In this document: piece by piece, positions 32,712 through 40,101 of the stretch | Layout: each line of letters begins with the position of its first letter | Position numbering within the stretch: the first letter of the stretch is position 1 | Source of the DNA: Bacteroidaceae bacterium | Lineage (GTDB): Bacteria > Bacteroidota > Bacteroidia > Bacteroidales > Bacteroidaceae | Assembly: GCA_024684455.1 (NCBI GenBank) | Contig: JAIKWU010000013.1 | Coordinates: 121,361-185,360, forward strand | DNA length: 64,000 nucleotides | Reading direction: 5' to 3' | Notes under the pieces: generated by a model | What the model was told of the DNA's origin: nothing | Database searches by the model: none | Seen by the model: the letters and a program-made list of their open reading frames with translations, nothing else | Translations under genes and position numbers: made by a program

Positions 32712-33270
32712 GTGTCAGGTGTTGGTAGTCAAAGTCAAAAATTTCGCGGCGAGTGTGAATGATACCACGTTCCAACTTTGGATTGTTGGTGGCGTTCTGG
32801 CTACCTACAAGCGTCCAATGGTGAGTATCGTTCCAGACGAGTGCCACTTTTGCGTGCAGCGCACAGCATCGGTAGCAGCCGGCAAAGGCAGTAACGAGAT
32901 AGTCGAAAGGCTTGGGTGAAATGGTTCGCACGCGGTTATCAATGAGAAAGCGGATGCTCAGCAGTTCGCCCTTATCGAGTTTCCTGCGCAACATGGCCAA
33001 GGACTGTTCGGCAATGGAGTAAGAACTGATGAAAACGTGTGCCGGTCCTGTCTGTCGTAGCATGTAGAGCACGAGTTGCACCAGGTTAAATGCACCGTTG
33101 CTGTAGAAATGCTTGTCATGGCCATCGGTGAGTTTGCCCAGTCCTCTGGGTGACAGCAACTGCTCAGCCACCAGTTCTGACTGTTCGCACTGGCGAATAT
33201 CCCTGCAGCCGATTTTCTGTGTAGTGTCTGCAGGTGCTTCTTGTTGCAGTGACGTGGCAGTAAACAGCAT
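32686..33270 (-). CDS. phospholipase D-like domain protein
   Basis: 194 residues from ATG 33270, whose first base is shared with the upstream stop (TGATG). The C-terminal half has LHAKVALVWND and VGSQNATNNPKLERG, a single HxK motif with the following GS(Q)N-N stretch as in the PLD/nuclease superfamily (one half-site; PLD enzymes often dimerise to build the active site). In a packaging operon this suggests a DNA-end processing or repair role; the actual substrate is unknown. Confidence 0.65.
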   Translation of the reverse strand: MLFTATSLQQEAPADTTQKIGCRDIRQCEQSELVAEQLLSPRGLGKLTDGHDKHFYSNGAFNLVQLVLYMLRQTGPAHVFISSYSIAEQSLAMLRRKLDKGELLSIRFLIDNRVRTISPKPFDYLVTAFAGCYRCCALHAKVALVWNDTHHWTLVGSQNATNNPKLERGIIHTRREIFDFDYQHLTHEFDQGTD

Positions 33271-34115
33271 CAACTTATCTGTGCGAGAATCATTTCAACA
33301 TCCTCTACCTTTTGGCTGAGGTTCTTGATTTTCGTCTCGTACTTGATGCGTCGGGCACCCTCTGGCATCGGGTTGGGTCGGGCACCCTTGGTTTCTTGCT
33401 GATAGTCGAGCATATTACGTGCACGAAGGATTTTCGTCTTCAGTGACTTCTTCAGTGTCCGTAGTTCTGATGCAGGCATATCGATGAGTTTACCATCGGA
33501 TGCCTTTGTCTTCACCGTCTTCTCAGGCTTCGGCTGCTGCTTGAAGGTTGCCAGTTCTTCATCCGTCGGCACGGCCTGGTCGTTGAGCCAGCGGTCGTAG
33601 TACGGGTAAATCTTCTCCATGCGTTCGGTGGTTGCGTCAATGGTGTCGGAAAGCCGACGGCGCATTTCCATGCTCTTCTCGCTGTTGTCTTCATTCACCT
33701 GTCCCATGGCACGGAAAGCCTGGTCTCTCAGTTTGTAGGCACAGGCATATTCGTTGACAAGTTTAGCAATGTTATTCGGAACGGATTCGTCTTTTTTAGC
33801 CACACGTTCTGCCACTGCCATAATGGCTTTCGATTTCGTCACGGGCTGGTCGGCAGGTGATTCTTTGCCATGGAACACATGGAGTTCCGCGTCTGTATCT
33901 TCTGGCATTACCTGACCAAATACGGAAATATACTCACGAATCAGATACTGTAGCCGAGCAGCAGCTTCAGGACCGTCGGCACCGACACGTGCCAGTTTTG
34001 CAACAACACCAGGCTTGAAACCCGACTGCTGAAGAATGGAAATGCCTCGTTCAAAGGCACGGTCGCCATTCAGCCATTTCACAGCTTCACGGCGAAGAAG
34101 TGGATTGTTGTTCAT
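33270..34115 (-). CDS. phage hypothetical protein with coiled coil
   Basis: 281 residues from ATG 34115 (MNNNPLLRREAVKWLNG); open frame further upstream belongs to the promoter region. Predominantly helical with a charged coiled-coil C-terminal half (about 190-281, LRTLKKSLKTKILRARN and KIKNLSQKVEDVEMIL). It heads the packaging operon. It may be a terminase accessory or head protein. No motif is recognised. Confidence 0.5.
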   Translation of the reverse strand: MNNNPLLRREAVKWLNGDRAFERGISILQQSGFKPGVVAKLARVGADGPEAAARLQYLIREYISVFGQVMPEDTDAELHVFHGKESPADQPVTKSKAIMAVAERVAKKDESVPNNIAKLVNEYACAYKLRDQAFRAMGQVNEDNSEKSMEMRRRLSDTIDATTERMEKIYPYYDRWLNDQAVPTDEELATFKQQPKPEKTVKTKASDGKLIDMPASELRTLKKSLKTKILRARNMLDYQQETKGARPNPMPEGARRIKYETKIKNLSQKVEDVEMILAQIS

Positions 34116-34141
34116 AACTGCTATAAAATTAAAGTTCAGTG

Positions 34142-34149
34142 CAAAGATA
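34142..34149 (-). promoter_or_regulatory. promoter of packaging operon
   Basis: TATCTTTG on the minus strand, 26 bp before the ATG at 34115, inside the gap after the capsid-operon terminator. Confidence 0.6.
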
Positions 34150-34186
34150 GTGCGGAAAAAGGTGCGGAGTGTAAGACAAAAACAAA

Positions 34187-34220
34187 GTGACTGCCGAAAC
34201 CTTTCAGTTTCAGCAGTCAC
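34187..34220 (-). terminator. terminator of capsid/tail-tube operon
   Basis: A 14-bp stem with one mismatch (34187-34200 with 34207-34220), followed on the minus strand by a TTTGTTTTTG run. Confidence 0.75.
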
Positions 34221-34250
34221 CTCACAAAATGAAAGAAATTTCAGGACTGT

Positions 34251-34844
34251 TTAGTCGCCCACCTCGGACTCTACAAGGCCGTCGGTGCTGCCGGTATAAA
34301 CCAGGCTGCGCGGACAGTCGTACTGGAAGCGGATAGGCACGCGGTTGACATCGCTTTCGCCATTCGCACCAGTCGTCGCTGCATCGGCAGCCACACGACG
34401 GGCAGCGTTAAGTTTGTCACCCATCAGATATTTCACACCGTTTTTGTCGGTGGCGATGATGACCAGACGGCGGCCACGCGTTGCGTTGAGGAAGCCGAAG
34501 ATGACACTGCCCATCTTGGCACGCGAGAGGTCGAGCTGGTAACGTACGCTTTCGCCGCCAAGTTCGCCCTGGTCAGTTACGGTGATGGTGCCCGAGTTCT
34601 CGGTCATCACAAACTTGCGCATATAGCAGTCTTCTTTCATCGACAAAGTGCCAGCCCACTTGCCGGCTTCGTCGAAGGTCATCTGTCCGTTGGCCGTAGA
34701 CGGAGCAGGCAGGTCGGGCCATGTCTCGACATCGTCCCAGTAGCCAATGAGCAGTTCCTGGACGACACCTGCAAGGTTGTCAAGTTCCGCACAGCTGATG
34801 GCTTCGTCGATGTCGGCGAGTGCAATACAATTCTGTTTAGGCAT
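34251..34844 (-). CDS. phage structural protein, tail-tube candidate
   Basis: 197 residues from ATG 34844. Composition is beta-rich (MTENSGTITVTDQGELGGES, VIFGFLNATRGRRLVIIATD), Gly-rich, without Cys-rich motifs. It lies immediately downstream of the capsid gene in the same operon. Size and pattern fit a major tail-tube protein. A head decoration or head-tail connector remains possible, and no fold motif can be named from sequence. Confidence 0.5.
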   Translation of the reverse strand: MPKQNCIALADIDEAISCAELDNLAGVVQELLIGYWDDVETWPDLPAPSTANGQMTFDEAGKWAGTLSMKEDCYMRKFVMTENSGTITVTDQGELGGESVRYQLDLSRAKMGSVIFGFLNATRGRRLVIIATDKNGVKYLMGDKLNAARRVAADAATTGANGESDVNRVPIRFQYDCPRSLVYTGSTDGLVESEVGD

Positions 34845-34887
34845 AATCATTAATTGTTGAGAGTTAAACATTCTGTGTTAACACCGT

Positions 34888-36198
34888 TTAGGCCTTTGTG
34901 TAGGTCTTGGTGGCCACTTCGGAAGCAGTCATACCCTCCTTCACGGCAATAGCCTTGATGGTTGTGGTTTCACTCAGCGTAATGGCTTCGCTGTAAGCAG
35001 TCGATTCGCTGGTAGGTGTGCTACCGTCAGTGGTGTAGTAGATAGAGGCACCATCAGTCTCCGTGGCGATGGTCACGTCCTGCGTGGCTCCTTCACCCCA
35101 GGCCGCAGGTGAGAACGTGGGTGTTGCCACCTGTTCCTGCTGTTCCTGTTGGTCGTCGTCATCATCGTCGTCTTCCGACGGGATGATGGTTGCATCGTTG
35201 ATGGCGATGATGCTCTTGTCGAGCGACACAAGTTGGAAACCGATGACGGCCTTGCCTGCTGCGGTGTAGAGATAGGGGTTACCCGATGCGAAAGGCTTCA
35301 GTACCTGGTAGTCGCTGGTCTTGTCGAATCCCCACTTGATGTTGTCCTGCAGGGTGAGGATGACAAGCTGCGAACCTTCGGGCATTCCCGTGAGACGCAC
35401 GAGTTCCACCTTCTTGTTGGTACCGCGCAGATACTGTTCCTCTGCCACTTCGGCACCGCTGCCAGTGACGAGCGTGCCCTGATCGTCGAGCCAGTCGTCA
35501 TACATGTCGCCGAGATCGACGCTGATGAACATCTTCGACTTCTGGCGGCGGAATGTCTGCGGCATCTTGCGCCACATCTCTTTCAGCTTTGTGCCGATGT
35601 TGGCACGTGTGAGCGTACCTGTCTCGATGAGGTTGCCCAGGGCGGTCGAGAAGTTGCCTGCAGTCTTCTCGGCGTCGAGGATGGTCAGCAGGCCGTCGAA
35701 CGAAGTGGCGAGGTCGGTCAGTTCCGTATCTGGGTCAAACTTGGCAATGAGCAGCACGTCGTGCAGTTCTGCCATGGCCGACTTCACGCCGTAGTTGTTG
35801 AGCCAAATTTCGAAGGGGTGACGGTTGGGGTCGAGACCACCGGCCACATCTGCGATGTAAGTGCGACGGTAGCGTTCCGGCTCGTCTTCCATCTCCATGA
35901 CGAACGGATAGACCTTCAGCGTGCGCGGAACGATCTTTCCGTTCGACACGACGCCGGTAAATTTGCCCGTGTACTTGTGGGCGGTCTTGCCCAGGGCTGT
36001 ACGGCCGAGTGTGATGCTGTCCTTCACGCCGGGCATGGGCGAGAAGTGCTTCAGAATGTCGAATGCCGACAGGGCATCGAGCGTGATGAGGAGGTCGCGG
36101 TGTTCGCGGACAGCCTCGATGACAGCCGAGATGTCAATCGGCTGCTCGTAGTCGATGGTAGTGACTACGTCGTTGCGGTTTACATTGTTGTTGACCAT
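34888..36198 (-). CDS. major capsid protein with C-terminal Ig-like domain
   Basis: 436 residues. Residues about 1-335 look like a capsid protein (NRNDVVTTIDYEQPIDISAVIE, LEMWRKMPQTFRRQKSKMFI region, VELVRLTGMPEGSQLV). A run of seven Asp (about 343-349) begins a Gln/Glu linker to a C-terminal domain (about 357-436; YYTTDGSTPTSES, EAITLSETTTIKAIAVKEG) matching the CHB_HEX_C-type Ig-like fold. The domain is likely displayed on the capsid surface. It follows the protease gene, consistent with HK97-type morphogenesis; the capsid fold itself is inferred from context. Confidence 0.72.
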   Translation of the reverse strand: MVNNNVNRNDVVTTIDYEQPIDISAVIEAVREHRDLLITLDALSAFDILKHFSPMPGVKDSITLGRTALGKTAHKYTGKFTGVVSNGKIVPRTLKVYPFVMEMEDEPERYRRTYIADVAGGLDPNRHPFEIWLNNYGVKSAMAELHDVLLIAKFDPDTELTDLATSFDGLLTILDAEKTAGNFSTALGNLIETGTLTRANIGTKLKEMWRKMPQTFRRQKSKMFISVDLGDMYDDWLDDQGTLVTGSGAEVAEEQYLRGTNKKVELVRLTGMPEGSQLVILTLQDNIKWGFDKTSDYQVLKPFASGNPYLYTAAGKAVIGFQLVSLDKSIIAINDATIIPSEDDDDDDDQQEQQEQVATPTFSPAAWGEGATQDVTIATETDGASIYYTTDGSTPTSESTAYSEAITLSETTTIKAIAVKEGMTASEVATKTYTKA

Positions 36199-36227
36199 AG
36201 TTAGGGTTTAGGTTAAAGGGTTAGACA

Positions 36228-36596
36228 TTAGAGGGTGCGGGCATAGCCATTGACAGGATCCTTGGCTGAATTGTCAATCGCCTCCTGCTTCTTCTCCTGC
36301 TCCGACTTCTGCGGAGCGGTGACGCCGGCACCGGCAGGAGCGAAGGCAGGTGTGCGGTCGAGCACAGCCTTGACAGCAAGAACCTTGTTATTCAGTCCCT
36401 CGATGGACTTCACGTTTTCACTGATGCCGTCGAGCGTCTGCACAGCAGCGTCGTGGGCATCCTTCACAATTTTTGCGTCTGCCAGAGCATCCTCCAGCTT
36501 CTGCATCTGGTCTTCCGTCAGCGTAACTTTGCCATCAGAGACCTCAAAGCCTGCCACGGCGAGCAGGGCATTGATGAGCACAAATTTGATGTTCAT
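36228..36596 (-). CDS. possible internal scaffold gene nested in the protease gene
   Basis: An in-frame ATG at 36596 (MNIKFVLINALLAVAGFEV) would give a 122-residue protein containing only the coiled-coil scaffold part. The bases before it (CCCAAACCCAACAAACG) form an A/C-rich, unstructured leader. This parallels lambda C/Nu3, where an internal start yields a separate scaffold protein. Whether it is used cannot be told from sequence. Confidence 0.35.
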   Translation of the reverse strand: MNIKFVLINALLAVAGFEVSDGKVTLTEDQMQKLEDALADAKIVKDAHDAAVQTLDGISENVKSIEGLNNKVLAVKAVLDRTPAFAPAGAGVTAPQKSEQEKKQEAIDNSAKDPVNGYARTL

Positions 36597-37385
36597 TTCG
36601 TTTGTTGGGTTTGGGTTAATAATAGTGTCCTCGGACGCGGTTGCATCTTCGGTGTTTACTTCTTCCTGGTTCGAGGCTTTCGGACGGAAAGCAGCGGTAA
36701 GGCTGCGCAAGAACTTGGCCAGTAGCCCGTCGTCATGTTCTGCTTCGAGGTCACGCTTCAGGGCATCAAGGTCAATAGTTTGCGGCAGCGGCAAGCCCTG
36801 CTGTGCGCAATTCTGTACAATCATCGACACGGCATTGACGTGCGACTGCTTGGTTGCAGGAACGACGACATCTACAAATCCCCATTCGAACGCCTCGGCG
36901 GCAGACATGAAACGTTCCTCGTTCATGAGCGAGATGACCTGTTCAATCGTCTTATTCTTTGCCTGACTACGCTGGTAGTATTTCTGAATGATCATCAAAT
37001 CCACTGCCTCGGCAGTCTTTTTCTGGCTCTGCAACTGAAGAATCATCCTGTCGATGTCATCCACTTTCATGGAGCGATAAATATCGACAGTAATACTGGA
37101 GCGGTGACACATCCAGAAGGAATCGTCATAGATTTCGATGCACTTGGCACCGAATGCCATCCAAGTGACGGCACTGGCACACATTCCGACAAAGCGAACG
37201 GTCACGTTTCCGTGTCCCTGAAGAAGTTTCTGGATGACGATGGCCTGGTCAACAGATCCTCCAGGAGAATTGACCTCGATCACGACTTCCTTGCCTTTGT
37301 TTTCAGTAAGAAACCGCTGAAGCAGATAAGTTGCCCAGCCATAGGCATCAATGGAATAGTAGAATTTGAATGTTGGCTTTTCCAT
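36228..37385 (-). CDS. ClpP-like prohead protease with fused scaffold domain
   Basis: 385 residues. The N-terminal ClpP/S49-type fold has EVNSPGGSVDQA, the catalytic Ser in VGMCASAVTWM (about residue 72) and a His in FWMCHRSS (about 93). The C-terminal part (about 235-385) is Ala/Glu/Lys-rich, coiled-coil-like (EDQMQKLEDALADAKIVKDA) as in scaffolding domains. Protease-scaffold fusions assemble the prohead and then remove the scaffold. It lies immediately upstream of the capsid gene. Confidence 0.83.
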   Translation of the reverse strand: MEKPTFKFYYSIDAYGWATYLLQRFLTENKGKEVVIEVNSPGGSVDQAIVIQKLLQGHGNVTVRFVGMCASAVTWMAFGAKCIEIYDDSFWMCHRSSITVDIYRSMKVDDIDRMILQLQSQKKTAEAVDLMIIQKYYQRSQAKNKTIEQVISLMNEERFMSAAEAFEWGFVDVVVPATKQSHVNAVSMIVQNCAQQGLPLPQTIDLDALKRDLEAEHDDGLLAKFLRSLTAAFRPKASNQEEVNTEDATASEDTIINPNPTNEMNIKFVLINALLAVAGFEVSDGKVTLTEDQMQKLEDALADAKIVKDAHDAAVQTLDGISENVKSIEGLNNKVLAVKAVLDRTPAFAPAGAGVTAPQKSEQEKKQEAIDNSAKDPVNGYARTL

Positions 37386-37396
37386 ATATTATATAA

Positions 37397-37436
37397 TAAG
37401 GTATGTGCAAAGATAATTGTATCTGCACATACCTTA
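37397..37436 (-). promoter_or_regulatory. capsid operon promoter within a 13-bp inverted repeat
   Basis: A perfect inverted repeat (37397-37409 with 37424-37436, 14-nt loop) encloses the minus-strand TATCTTTG box (37408-37415). The hairpin could be an operator, or a terminator for the gene ending at 37479 whose loop carries the next promoter. Confidence 0.6.
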
Positions 37437-37478
37437 CGAGGACAAAGCCTTTGAAAAACAAATAAAAAAAATGATTTT

Positions 37479-37949
37479 TTAGATGTAGAAGGCTCGGTTG
37501 TCGATGTGTACCGACGGTGTAGGCAGGGACGCTGAGAAGGTGAAGTTGTTTCCATTACGCTCACCGTCTGAGCCTGTCGTCTTATTGCTGGCAAACATGA
37601 GTGGAATGTCTGTCGTGCCACTGAGCAGTATATCACCATTAGCGTCCTGGTGCACAACAAGCCAGTCGCCACGCTCCAGTGTTGATGTCAACAGTACATT
37701 CTCTTGGCGGGGTATGAAGCCCGTAATCTGTACGGCAAACACACTGCCGCCATCCTCTTCCGACTGTACTTCCGAAAACAAAACATTGTTATAGACAGGT
37801 ATCTCCACAACCTCGGCATCAGGATAAAGCGACAAGCGTGACAGTCCAGTCAGGGGGTTGGTGTCTAATCTGCGCAGTGCACTAGTCTGCACAGCATAGA
37901 GGCGAGTTATTCCGCCTACATTGTCAAAGTCAAATTCTAGAGTTTTCAT
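37479..37949 (-). CDS. phage hypothetical protein
   Basis: 156 residues, beta-rich (GDWLVVHQDANGDILLSGTTD). It overlaps the upstream gene by 20 bp and ends before the capsid-operon promoter. Its C terminus (SLPTPSVHIDNRAFYI) is hydrophobic. Similar small beta proteins near phage heads are often minor head or connector proteins; I cannot name the family. Confidence 0.5.
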   Translation of the reverse strand: MKTLEFDFDNVGGITRLYAVQTSALRRLDTNPLTGLSRLSLYPDAEVVEIPVYNNVLFSEVQSEEDGGSVFAVQITGFIPRQENVLLTSTLERGDWLVVHQDANGDILLSGTTDIPLMFASNKTTGSDGERNGNNFTFSASLPTPSVHIDNRAFYI

Positions 37950-38559
37950 ATACTTTTAATCCTTTTTGCGAGATTGTCCCATTTTTGGACAAATTTGCCA
38001 ATACAATTTCATCAATTCTTGCAGACAAGTCATTTTTTATGCTTTTTTTGACGCCATTATGTTTACGCAGCCAAATCTTTCTGATGGTATCGGTCGGCCA
38101 AGTCTCGTCGTCAAAGTGGAAGCGGCGATAGAAAAGTTCGATACACTGGGCGAGGTTGCCATAGACATAATATAGGCTGGTCAGGCTGGTCATCAGAATA
38201 GTCTTACACCTTATCTCCAGCACCTTATTGAGCGTCGCTTCGTCCGTCAGGGTGAGAGCCCATCCAAAGCGCGTGAATTGTTCACGGCTGATTAGAAACG
38301 GAATCCGTTTAGATCGTCGAGAATTGGCTGAAGAAGCAGACAGTTCCCGCTCACGCCGATAGGAGGGTTTCGCCAGCTTCGCAGTAAACAATGAATTCAA
38401 CTGTGCATCATGCCGGATGTCCACCAAGTCGCTATACTGCGAATCGGACACATGAAAATTCAGCAAAAGATACTGTCGGACATACGGTGCCACATTCACC
38501 CAAACGACATAAGTATCCCGTTTTTTAACTTCTTTCACACCTGCTTTCATTTTTTGCAT
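37930..38559 (-). CDS. phage hypothetical protein
   Basis: 209 residues, basic, helical; MQKMKAGVKEVKKRDTYVVW at the start, with a second Met at 38550. The middle has SANSRRSKRIPFLISREQF and the C terminus many Lys. It is the first gene downstream of the CCTACA repeat array, so it may be expressed from, or bind, that region. This is inference; no motif is recognised. Confidence 0.5.
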   Translation of the reverse strand: MQKMKAGVKEVKKRDTYVVWVNVAPYVRQYLLLNFHVSDSQYSDLVDIRHDAQLNSLFTAKLAKPSYRRERELSASSANSRRSKRIPFLISREQFTRFGWALTLTDEATLNKVLEIRCKTILMTSLTSLYYVYGNLAQCIELFYRRFHFDDETWPTDTIRKIWLRKHNGVKKSIKNDLSARIDEIVLANLSKNGTISQKGLKVYENSRI

Positions 38560-38567
38560 TTTTGCAT

Positions 38568-38920
38568 CCTACAACCCTACAGCCCTACAGGTAAAACTTA
38601 ATTCGCTGATAATCAATAATAACACTTTTGCCAGCATTCTGAAAGGTGTAGGATTAAGCACCCTACAAGTAATAAAATTGAAACTATTGTGCAAATTTAG
38701 CAAAATTACATTTCATCTCCAAATCCTACAAAAAGAAAGTAAAAAACGTCGAAAACCACGCTCAACCCTACAGCATCCTACAGGTTTCGTCCTACAAACC
38801 CCTACAAACCCCAACCACCCTACAACATACATTTATCACTTATCTCACTTATTTACAAATATATATGTATGTATATGTATTTTGAAAAACGTGTGGTTTG
38901 TAGGGTTGTAGGGTTGTAGG
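38568..38920. repeat. iteron-like CCTACA array
   Basis: Fourteen copies of CCTACA/TGTAGG (ten forward, four reverse) within 353 bp, where chance predicts fewer than one. Many extend to CCCTACAA. Starts on the plus strand: 38568, 38576, 38584, 38662, 38725, 38767, 38777, 38791, 38801, 38819; reverse copies: 38647, 38899, 38907, 38915. A very AT-rich stretch (38825-38890) lies between the forward cluster and the reverse trio. This is the layout of a replication origin (iterons plus unwinding element) or a multi-site operator. Confidence 0.75.
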
Positions 38921-39057
38921 ACGATGTTTTTGAAATTTTATTTTTCAATGTTGCAGATATTTCCTTTTCTTTCAAAAGGGGGTATTCGGGGGATGAAAAC
39001 AAGGGAATACCGGAATAGTGACAATTTGAAAGAAAAGGAACAAAAGAATGAATGAAT

Positions 39058-39097
39058 AAAAAACAGAGGACACACCGACCAGCCGGAGTGTCCTCTG
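39058..39097 (-). terminator. terminator of the early operon
   Basis: A 10-bp stem CAGAGGACAC/GTGTCCTCTG (39064-39073 with 39088-39097), followed on the minus strand by TTTTTTATT. Confidence 0.8.
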
Positions 39098-39158
39098 TGA
39101 AGTGTGCGCCCGTAGGCGTCGGGCGACTTCTGTCTTAATAAGGTCAAATGAACCTCGC

Positions 39159-39416
39159 CTATATGTTTTCTGCTGCCTGACGGATACGTGCTGCCAGGTC
39201 AAACAGTGCGCAGCGCATCTGTTCTGCTTCGGCGGGCGTAAACCCACCCTTTCCGCCGTTGCCGTCAATGCCGTCCATTTTGTGGTAGAACCACGAACTG
39301 GAGCGCTGGAAGTAGGTGTTGGCGAAGTCTCGCCATGAAATGGCCATCAACACGTCACTGACTTTCTTCTTCATGTCAGCGATGATGGTGGGGCGTTCAA
39401 TTACTGCTGTTTTCAT
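39159..39416 (-). CDS. DUF5053-like protein
   Basis: 85 residues. ISWRDFANTYFQRSSSWFYHKMDG followed by GFTPAEAEQMRCALFDLAARI matches the DUF5053 pattern I recall from Bacteroides mobile elements (tyrosine/phenylalanine-rich helix, W-x-Y, then a helix ending in ALHDI). The family probably binds nucleic acid or regulates. It is the last gene of a minus-strand early operon; a GC-rich repeat-like stretch follows upstream of its ATG (39447-39467). Confidence 0.62.
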   Translation of the reverse strand: MKTAVIERPTIIADMKKKVSDVLMAISWRDFANTYFQRSSSWFYHKMDGIDGNGGKGGFTPAEAEQMRCALFDLAARIRQAAENI

Positions 39417-39476
39417 TGTTCTGTGTGTGTTAGAGGATAGTGATTACCCCTCCTCCGAAGGGGAGAGGCTTGTCTG

Positions 39477-39641
39477 TTAGGAGTAAGGCTGTCGGAGCAT
39501 GTTGTCGAAGAGTTCCTGAACGTACCAGAGCAATTCCGGGTAACCATTGGGGAAGGAGTTGTTGTAGTTTCTGATAGATTCAATCAAGTCCCGTTCCTCG
39601 GGCGTCACTTCCATTTTTTCTTTTTTCTGTTCCATAATCAT
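39477..39641 (-). CDS. 54-residue phage protein
   Basis: ATG at 39641 (or 39635) encodes MIMEQKKEKMEVTPEERDL, then SIRNYNNSFPNGYPELLWYV and a short helix ending RQPYS. Acidic and helical with an aromatic centre. It follows a TAACTTTG box at 39661-39668. Small proteins of this kind are common regulators or inhibitors in phages; no function is assigned. Confidence 0.6.
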   Translation of the reverse strand: MIMEQKKEKMEVTPEERDLIESIRNYNNSFPNGYPELLWYVQELFDNMLRQPYS

Positions 39642-39660
39642 TTGTTTTATTAAGACACTG

Positions 39661-39668
39661 CAAAGTTA
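39661..39668 (-). promoter_or_regulatory. promoter before the 54-residue gene
   Basis: TAACTTTG on the minus strand, 19 bp before the ATG. It subdivides the early region. Confidence 0.55.
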
Positions 39669-39800
39669 CTACAATTTTTCGTATTATGCAAATTTTTCTA
39701 CACTTTTTTGTAGTAAATTGCAAAAAAGTTCTAAAAAATGTGTCCACGACCTTCCCAGGCGGCAGACACCGGCTAATTACAAAATGTTGCAAGCAAGATA

Positions 39801-40049
39801 CTAATTTGAGAGCAAATCACAATTTTGGCTGAATCGCAAATCCAATAATGGCATTCGCTCGCCTCTTGCAATCACTTCGGTGGTTTCATAGACTTGGCGG
39901 TCCATCAGGAAGCATCGCCCATACTCGTCGAACATATACAAATGTTCGCCTTCTTCAGCCACGCAGAGGCGCACGCGGCCATGATGCAGTTTCATTTCAA
40001 GGATGCAGAACTGTTCCGGCATCGCTCGCTCAAAGTCTTTAATTTTCAT
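39801..40049 (-). CDS. small early phage protein
   Basis: 82 residues from ATG 40049 (MKIKDFERAMPEQFCILEM); open sequence upstream is a shadow of the primase gene. Beta-rich (GRVRLCVAEEGEHLYMFDEY). It is 52 bp downstream of the primase stop. No family recognised. Confidence 0.55.
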   Translation of the reverse strand: MKIKDFERAMPEQFCILEMKLHHGRVRLCVAEEGEHLYMFDEYGRCFLMDRQVYETTEVIARGERMPLLDLRFSQNCDLLSN

Positions 40050-40101
40050 GCTTATTATAGATAAAAAGTCAAAAGTAAAATACAGGAATCTATATAGGAA
40101 G

